Shown in pieces: positions 6,889 to 10,727 of a DNA stretch of 10,727 nt; position 1 is the first letter of the stretch, and each line of letters opens with the position of its first letter. The notes below the pieces were generated by a model, which was not told where the DNA came from, made no database searches, and saw nothing but the letters and a program-made list of their open reading frames with translations. Made by a program: the position numbers and the translations under genes. Origin of the DNA: UBA4823 sp034436035 (GTDB taxonomy: Bacteria > Chloroflexota > Anaerolineae > Anaerolineales > UBA4823); NCBI GenBank assembly GCA_034436035.1, contig DAOTVW010000053.1, forward strand, positions 1 to 10,727, read 5' to 3'.

Positions 6889-7710
6889 ATGCAATGGCTC
6901 AAAGATTTATTCAGGGTTGAAAAACCTATTATTGCCATGTGCCACTTAGAAGCATTACCAGGTGATCCAAGTTACAAAGCTGACAAAGGTCTGAAATGGA
7001 TAATTAATCGGGCCCGCCATGACTTACGTGCGCTTCAAGATTGTGGGGTCGATGCAATTATGTTTTCCAATGAAGCCAGCGTGCCTTACCAGACTCGAGT
7101 AGAACCAATAACTACGATCAGTATGGCAAGGATCATTGGGGAACTTAGTTCAGAAATTCGGGTACCTTTCGGCGTAAATGTACTTTGGGACCCAGTAGCT
7201 ACAATAGATCTTGCCATAGCAACAGGAGCAGCTTTTGTCCGGGAAGTATTTACCGGAGTATATGCCAGCGATTTTGGTTTGTGGGATACAAATTGTGGCG
7301 AAGTGGTTCGTCACCAGTATCGCTTGAATGGCGGGCAGATTAAACTTTTTTTTAATATTGTCCCCGAATCTGCTGCTTATCTTGGAAACCGCAATGTGGT
7401 TGATATCGCACGTTCTACAGTGTTCAACGCCCGCCCCGATGCTTTATGTGTCTCAGGCCTGACGGCGGGAGAAGAGATTAACGTTCAAGTTCTGAAACAG
7501 GTTAAAGAGGCCGTGCCTGAGGTACCTGTTTTTGCTAATACCGGTGTGCGGTTTTCAAACGTTGAAGAGCAACTCGCAGTTGCTGATGGCGCTGTTGTCG
7601 GCACAGCTTTCAAGCGCGAGGGATACATTTGGAACGAAGTTGATCCAGCAAGAGTCATGGAATTTATGGAGAAAGTTCGTAAATTCCGTGCTTCATTGCG
7701 AAATTTATAA
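6889..7710 (+). CDS. BtpA/SgcQ-family TIM-barrel protein
   Basis: A 273-residue cytoplasmic protein of the BtpA family (PF03437), whose members include cyanobacterial BtpA, linked to photosystem I accumulation, and E. coli SgcQ; to my knowledge the enzymatic role is not settled. Family features: an early strand IIAMCHLEALPGDP (residues 14-27), then GVDAIMFSNEA, and a C-terminal phosphate-grip half with NTGV (217-220) and GTAFK (238-242), followed by the family ending with a conserved N-E-V-D-P-x-R-V. The two glycine motifs match the standard phosphate-binding arrangement at the end of TIM barrels, so the substrate is probably a phosphorylated compound, perhaps made by the kinase of this operon. 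The AGGAGGGG site (6871-6878) before ATG 6889 is strong. No second TIM-barrel aldolase or isomerase is nearby. Family call is secure; function unknown. Confidence 0.9.
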   Translation: MQWLKDLFRVEKPIIAMCHLEALPGDPSYKADKGLKWIINRARHDLRALQDCGVDAIMFSNEASVPYQTRVEPITTISMARIIGELSSEIRVPFGVNVLWDPVATIDLAIATGAAFVREVFTGVYASDFGLWDTNCGEVVRHQYRLNGGQIKLFFNIVPESAAYLGNRNVVDIARSTVFNARPDALCVSGLTAGEEINVQVLKQVKEAVPEVPVFANTGVRFSNVEEQLAVADGAVVGTAFKREGYIWNEVDPARVMEFMEKVRKFRASLRNL

Positions 7711-7722
7711 TATGAGGTTAAC

Positions 7723-8790
7723 ATGGACGGGCGCTGGAATCAATTAGGAGAGCTGTTAGTTCACTATTCTGCCTCAGTTAAGCCTGGAGAGCGCGTAATG
7801 ATTGCCATGGTAGAGCTTGAAACCTTTCCACTCGCCAGAGCTGTATATGAAGCTACAATTAAAGCGGGAGGCTATCCACAGGTTCAATTTCTTTCTGAAG
7901 AGTTGAGGCATCTATTACTAAAGTATGGCAATAAAGAACAGATAGCCTGGATACCTGAAATTGAAGCTTTTGGGATGGATTGGGCGGATGTTTATTTTGG
8001 CCTGAGAGGAGCCCATAATCCAAGTGAGTTTTGGGATATACCTGCTGAGCGGCTATCGGCTAACCAAGCTGCAATGGGGAAAATATCAGCACTGAGGTGG
8101 GAGAAGACGCGCTGGTGTTTAGTGAGAGTTCCCAATGCCTCCCTAGCCCAACAGGCTGAAGTAGATGAAGAAACTCTGATGGAAATGTTTTTCAAAGCCT
8201 GCTTACTGGATTGGGAAAAAGAAAATCAGCAATGGAAAACTTCTATTAACCAGCTGAAAAACAGACATTGGGTGCATATCCTAGGTTATAATACCGATTT
8301 AACTTTTTCAATTGAAGGAAGAAATTGGGTTATAGCGATGGGACACAATAATATGCCCGATGGCGAAATTGCAACCGCACCGGTGGAAAGTACAGTGGAC
8401 GGCTATATCACTTTTGAATTTCCTGGTGTTTTGAGCGGCCGCCTTGTTCAAGATATATATTTAAGATGGGAAAGGGGTACATTGGTTGAAGCTAAGTCCA
8501 CAACCAATCAAGATTTCTTACGTGCAATTCTGGACACAGATCCTGGGGCTAGTCGAATTGGAGAATTTGGAATCGGTACCAATCCTCACATTAATATTTT
8601 CTGCAAAGACATTTTGTTAGACGAGAAAATGAGAGGTACAGTGCATATTGCCCTGGGCAGAGCATATCCAGAGTGCGGCGGTACTAACCAATCAGCAATC
8701 CATTGGGACATTATTAAAGATCTTCGAAAAGAAGGAGCAGTATTTATAGACGATCAGCCAGTTATAAGAGACGGTGCTATTTTGATCTGA
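7723..8790 (+). CDS. M29-type (AmpS/PepS-like) metalloaminopeptidase
   Basis: A 355-residue putative cytoplasmic peptidase of family M29 (thermophilic aminopeptidase), somewhat shorter than the ~400 residues of typical members. The expected metal-binding and catalytic set appears complete: Glu215 in MPDGEIATAP, Glu281 in RIGEFGIG, Glu301 in LLDEK, His308 in HIALGRAY, and His327 with Asp329 in AIHWD. It should therefore be an active two-metal hydrolase removing N-terminal residues from peptides or cleaving a related amide. Its place 12 bp after the BtpA gene and 36 bp before the kinase gene, inside a sugar-type operon, suggests action on a specific imported amide rather than general peptide turnover. 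The ribosome binding site is GAGG (7714-7717). The N-terminal half (LLVHYSASVKPGERVMI) also fits the family. Confidence 0.88.
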   Translation: MDGRWNQLGELLVHYSASVKPGERVMIAMVELETFPLARAVYEATIKAGGYPQVQFLSEELRHLLLKYGNKEQIAWIPEIEAFGMDWADVYFGLRGAHNPSEFWDIPAERLSANQAAMGKISALRWEKTRWCLVRVPNASLAQQAEVDEETLMEMFFKACLLDWEKENQQWKTSINQLKNRHWVHILGYNTDLTFSIEGRNWVIAMGHNNMPDGEIATAPVESTVDGYITFEFPGVLSGRLVQDIYLRWERGTLVEAKSTTNQDFLRAILDTDPGASRIGEFGIGTNPHINIFCKDILLDEKMRGTVHIALGRAYPECGGTNQSAIHWDIIKDLRKEGAVFIDDQPVIRDGAILI

Positions 8791-8826
8791 GCCGTTGTCT
8801 TTTAAAGAAGGGGGGTAAGATCTACT

Positions 8827-10314
8827 ATGCGCTACCTTATGGGAGTTGATGTTGGAACATATTCTTCCAAAGGAGTTCTTGTTAAAGAAACAGGCGAAGT
8901 CGTGGCCAGTAAGACCGTGGACCATGTTGTGGATATGCCTAAGCCAGGTTATTATGAGCACGACCCAGAAAAGGTATGGTGGCATGATTTCTTGGAAATT
9001 TGTCATGCGCTCTTGGAGAACAGTAAAGTAGACCCGCGACAAGTCATTAGCATGGGTATTAGCACTATTTCACCGGCAGTGGTGCCTGTGGATTCAGAAG
9101 GACAGGCGCTGAGGCCCGCCATTCTTTATGGAATTGATACTAGGGCAACTCGAGAGATTGCGGAACTTGAAAAATTATTTGGGGTAAAACTCACTTCCCA
9201 ATCTGCTGCACCTAAAGTTTTATGGATTAGGCGGAATGAACCAGAAGTATGGCGGAAGACCCACTTAATAGTAAATGGAAGTGGCTATCTCAATTTAAAG
9301 CTCACAGGAGAGGCTACTATTGATTTCTATGATGCTACAGCTTTTGCACCTCTTTTTGACCTCAATAAACTAAATTGGTCAAATGAAATAGCGCATCATG
9401 TTTGCCCATCAAATAAGCTACCGCGCCCAACCTGGAGTTGTGAGATAGCAGGAAGGATAACCTCAGAGGCATCTCGGGTGACAGGATTGTTAGCAGGCAC
9501 GCCAGTGATTACTGGAACTGCCGATGCTGCGGCTGAATCCGTCAGCGCTGGGTTAGAAGAAGCCGGCGATATGATGCTGATGTATGGAAGCAGTACTTTT
9601 TTTATTCTTAGGACGAAAACCCTGTGTCCTTCCGACAAATTTTGGAGTGCTCCTTTCCTGGAAAAAAACACCTTCGTTGTTGCAGGTGGCACTGCAACGG
9701 CTGGCAGTTTGACGACATGGTTCCGTGATCAGTTTGGTATTCAGGAAATGGAAGCTGAGCGATTAGGAAGAGGAAACGCCTACGCTTTATTAGCTAAACT
9801 TGCTGAATCATCAGCTCCGGGTTCTCGAGGGTTAATAGTCTTGCCCTATTTTGCTGGAGAACGTACTCCCATTCATGACCCAATGGCTAAGGGGGTTTTG
9901 TTCGGCTTAACTCTTAGCCATACGCGGGCGGATATTTATCGAGCAATTTTAGAATCAGTTGGCTTTGCTATTCGACATAATCTTGACGCGATGAAAAAAG
10001 AAGGAATTGTTGCTAAACGAATTTTTGCTGTCGGAGGTGGGACTAAAAACGCATTTTGGCTACAGTTGGTCAGCGATATTGCAAATATTCATCAATACGT
10101 TCCTGAGCAGCAAATTGGTGCCAGTTATGGAGATGCCTTTATGGCTGGCGTTGGTGTAGGATTGTTTTCTAGTACTACAGAAGCCTCGCGATGGGTAAAA
10201 ATTAAACAAGTGATCTCCCCTGAGTTAGCAGCTCATAGCCTCTATAACCGATATTACCGCATGTATCTCAGTCTTTATAAGAATACAAAAAATCTCATGC
10301 GACAGATTGGATAG
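8827..10314 (+). CDS. FGGY-family carbohydrate kinase
   Basis: ATP-dependent sugar or polyol kinase of 495 residues, the standard length. The actin-like fold shows MGVDVGTYSSKGVL (phosphate loop of domain 1), the predicted catalytic base Asp233 in GTADAAAES, and the domain-2 nucleotide site GGGTKNAFWLQLVSDI followed by GASYGDAFMAG. The middle part, YGIDTRA and FYDATAFAPLFD, resembles xylulokinase-like sequences annotated only as FGGY kinases, so the substrate cannot be named. The segment GDMMLMYGSSTFF replaces the more usual substrate-side sequence of xylulokinases. A strong AAGAAGGGGGG site lies about 10 nt before ATG 8827. As last gene of the operon it probably phosphorylates the imported compound or the sugar released by the peptidase; its product may be the ligand of the DeoR regulator. 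Confidence 0.92.
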   Translation: MRYLMGVDVGTYSSKGVLVKETGEVVASKTVDHVVDMPKPGYYEHDPEKVWWHDFLEICHALLENSKVDPRQVISMGISTISPAVVPVDSEGQALRPAILYGIDTRATREIAELEKLFGVKLTSQSAAPKVLWIRRNEPEVWRKTHLIVNGSGYLNLKLTGEATIDFYDATAFAPLFDLNKLNWSNEIAHHVCPSNKLPRPTWSCEIAGRITSEASRVTGLLAGTPVITGTADAAAESVSAGLEEAGDMMLMYGSSTFFILRTKTLCPSDKFWSAPFLEKNTFVVAGGTATAGSLTTWFRDQFGIQEMEAERLGRGNAYALLAKLAESSAPGSRGLIVLPYFAGERTPIHDPMAKGVLFGLTLSHTRADIYRAILESVGFAIRHNLDAMKKEGIVAKRIFAVGGGTKNAFWLQLVSDIANIHQYVPEQQIGASYGDAFMAGVGVGLFSSTTEASRWVKIKQVISPELAAHSLYNRYYRMYLSLYKNTKNLMRQIG

Positions 10315-10468
10315 TTTCAAATTGTGCACTGCATCAGGTGTTCCTTGATATTAACTTTTAAGTATTCCAAACCTCTAGATTAACCAACATTGACTCTTGC
10401 TTAGACGGGCCAAAGCTTTCCTCCTATTCCCGGGGAAAGGGAAATGAGGTTTCTCCTCAAGAGGATAG

Positions 10469-10527
10469 GGTAAACTGTGGAGTGGGGGTGATGTAAAGGT
10501 AAACCGTGGAGTGGGGGGTGATGTAAA
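10469..10527. repeat. 29/30-bp tandem repeat
   Basis: Two adjacent copies, 10469-10497 and 10498-10527, both starting GGTAAAC and ending GGGGTGATGTAAA, differ by one substitution (T to C) and one extra G. The repeat lies between the operon end and the insertion-sequence-like gene. It could be a remnant of mobile-element activity or a protein-binding site. It is not a CRISPR array because there are no spacers. Confidence 0.9.
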
Positions 10528-10633
10528 AGAGTGAGCACTTTTGACGTAACTGATGAAAACTTGCGCAAGAGCATCCAAAAGCTTTCTATCCGAAATTTGA
10601 AGGTAGTGTCAAGACTTTTGATTCCATGAAAAG

Positions 10634-10686
10634 GTAGCCTCCCATGCTACTCTTTTTTGGAGTAGGAGCAGCAACAAAAGGAGGCT
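10634..10686 (+). promoter_or_regulatory. Structured leader with competing hairpins over the transposase RBS
   Basis: Two mutually exclusive folds can be drawn. Fold A pairs GTAGC (10634-10638) with GCTAC (10646-10650). Fold B pairs CTACTC (10647-10652) with GAGTAG (10660-10665) and AGCCTCC (10636-10642) with GGAGGCT (10680-10686). Fold B buries the strong ribosome binding site AAGGAGG (10678-10684) of the following gene. Hiding of the start site is a known way of keeping transposase levels low. Alternatively the region belongs to a guide-type RNA of an IS110 element. Confidence 0.5.
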
Positions 10687-10692
10687 GAAATT

Positions 10693-10727
10693 ATGTTACA
10701 TGCAGGGATGGACATGCACAAGCTTTT
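10693..10727 (+). CDS. Probable IS110-family transposase, N-terminal fragment
   Basis: Only 11 codons are in the window: MLHAGMDMHKL, cut by the window edge. Small as it is, it matches the typical start of IS110-family (DEDD) transposases, which begin with G-x-D-x-H/S-K; Asp7 would be the first acidic catalytic residue. A strong AAGGAGG site at 10678-10684 supports a real gene start. These enzymes move small insertion sequences without ordinary terminal inverted repeats and, in studied cases, use a non-coding RNA from the element ends as guide. The call rests on a short motif, so other proteins starting this way are possible. Confidence 0.6.
   Translation, partial: MLHAGMDMHKL

Larger units (their letters stand above)
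10315..10692. other. Non-coding region between operon end and transposase gene
   Basis: Almost 380 bases without a credible gene. No clear intrinsic terminator follows the kinase: short inverted repeats are present (TCCTCAAGAGGA around 10454-10465; CCTAT at 10423-10427 with ATAGG at 10465-10469), but none has a T tract. The middle holds the 29/30-bp tandem repeat, and the end holds the structured transposase leader. Confidence 0.6.
10529..10727 (+). mobile_element. Probable left end of an IS110-type insertion sequence
   Basis: The transposase-like start at 10693 implies that an insertion sequence begins upstream and extends beyond the window. The exact left boundary cannot be seen, because the family lacks clear terminal repeats; I place it provisionally after the tandem repeat. 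Short self-complementary segments (CTTTT 10615-10619 with AAAAG 10629-10633, and those at 10634-10686) give the region RNA-like structure. Confidence 0.4.

Noticed and set aside
7532..7747. Second + frame across the BtpA-peptidase junction
   Set aside because: It overlaps both well-supported genes in another frame and shows no domain.
8692..9042. Open frame of 116 codons on the minus strand over the peptidase-kinase junction
   Set aside because: It is antisense to two clear genes with intact family motifs and has no recognisable domain.
1224..10314. Naming the cluster an lsr (autoinducer-2) or xylose operon
   Set aside because: lsrF/lsrG-type genes and a xylose isomerase are absent, receptor residues differ, and BtpA and M29 are not part of those systems; the kinase cannot be given a substrate from sequence.
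10422..10470. Intrinsic terminator after the kinase gene
   Set aside because: Inverted repeats are short, overlapping and lack a following T tract.
10469..10527. CRISPR array
   Set aside because: Two directly adjacent repeats without spacers, and no cas genes.
10375..10578. Possible 67-residue minus-strand gene
   Set aside because: Its sequence is low-complexity (SPPTPRFTFTSPPL) and arises from the tandem repeat; no family resemblance or good ribosome binding site.

Overview
The window looks like bacterial DNA, possibly from an anaerobic or thermophilic member of the Chloroflexota or a similar lineage. The main clue is a solute-binding lipoprotein with a lipobox (LVAC) followed by a Pro/Thr/Gln-rich linker, a style common in that phylum. 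The assignment is tentative, because no rRNA or other marker gene is present. By eye, the operon is roughly mid-40s % G+C, the first partial gene about ten points higher, and the main promoter region very A+T-rich.

Layout. (1) Positions 3-530 hold the 3' part of a succinylglutamate desuccinylase/aspartoacylase-type zinc deacylase, closed by a strong intrinsic terminator. (2) Positions 596-1223 are a long non-coding stretch with a 17-bp tandem duplication, a near-consensus sigma-70-type promoter (978-1006) and an apparent 5' leader of about 210 nt. (3) Positions 1224-10314 carry eight genes on the + strand with short gaps: a type-I periplasmic binding lipoprotein, a double-domain RbsA-type ATPase, two RbsC-type permeases, a DeoR-family repressor, a BtpA/SgcQ-family TIM barrel, an M29-type metalloaminopeptidase and an FGGY kinase. 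A 16-bp hairpin separates the binding-protein gene from the ATPase gene. (4) Positions 10315-10692 are non-coding, with a 29/30-bp tandem repeat and a structured leader. (5) The window ends 35 nt into a gene that looks like an IS110-family transposase.

How the genes may work together. The transporter should import a sugar-like solute. The kinase would phosphorylate it, or a moiety released from it. The TIM barrel keeps a typical phosphate-binding C-terminal half and may act on the phosphorylated product. The DeoR protein probably senses a phosphorylated intermediate. The peptidase is the unexpected member: its predicted metal ligands are all present, which suggests that an amide- or peptide-linked sugar is cleaved. 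No conventional aldolase, epimerase, isomerase or dehydrogenase is present, so BtpA is the obvious candidate for the missing chemistry. The pairing of a BtpA protein, an aminopeptidase-like protein and a DeoR regulator recalls the uncharacterised sgc operon of E. coli. This uncharacterised catabolic module is the most interesting content of the window.
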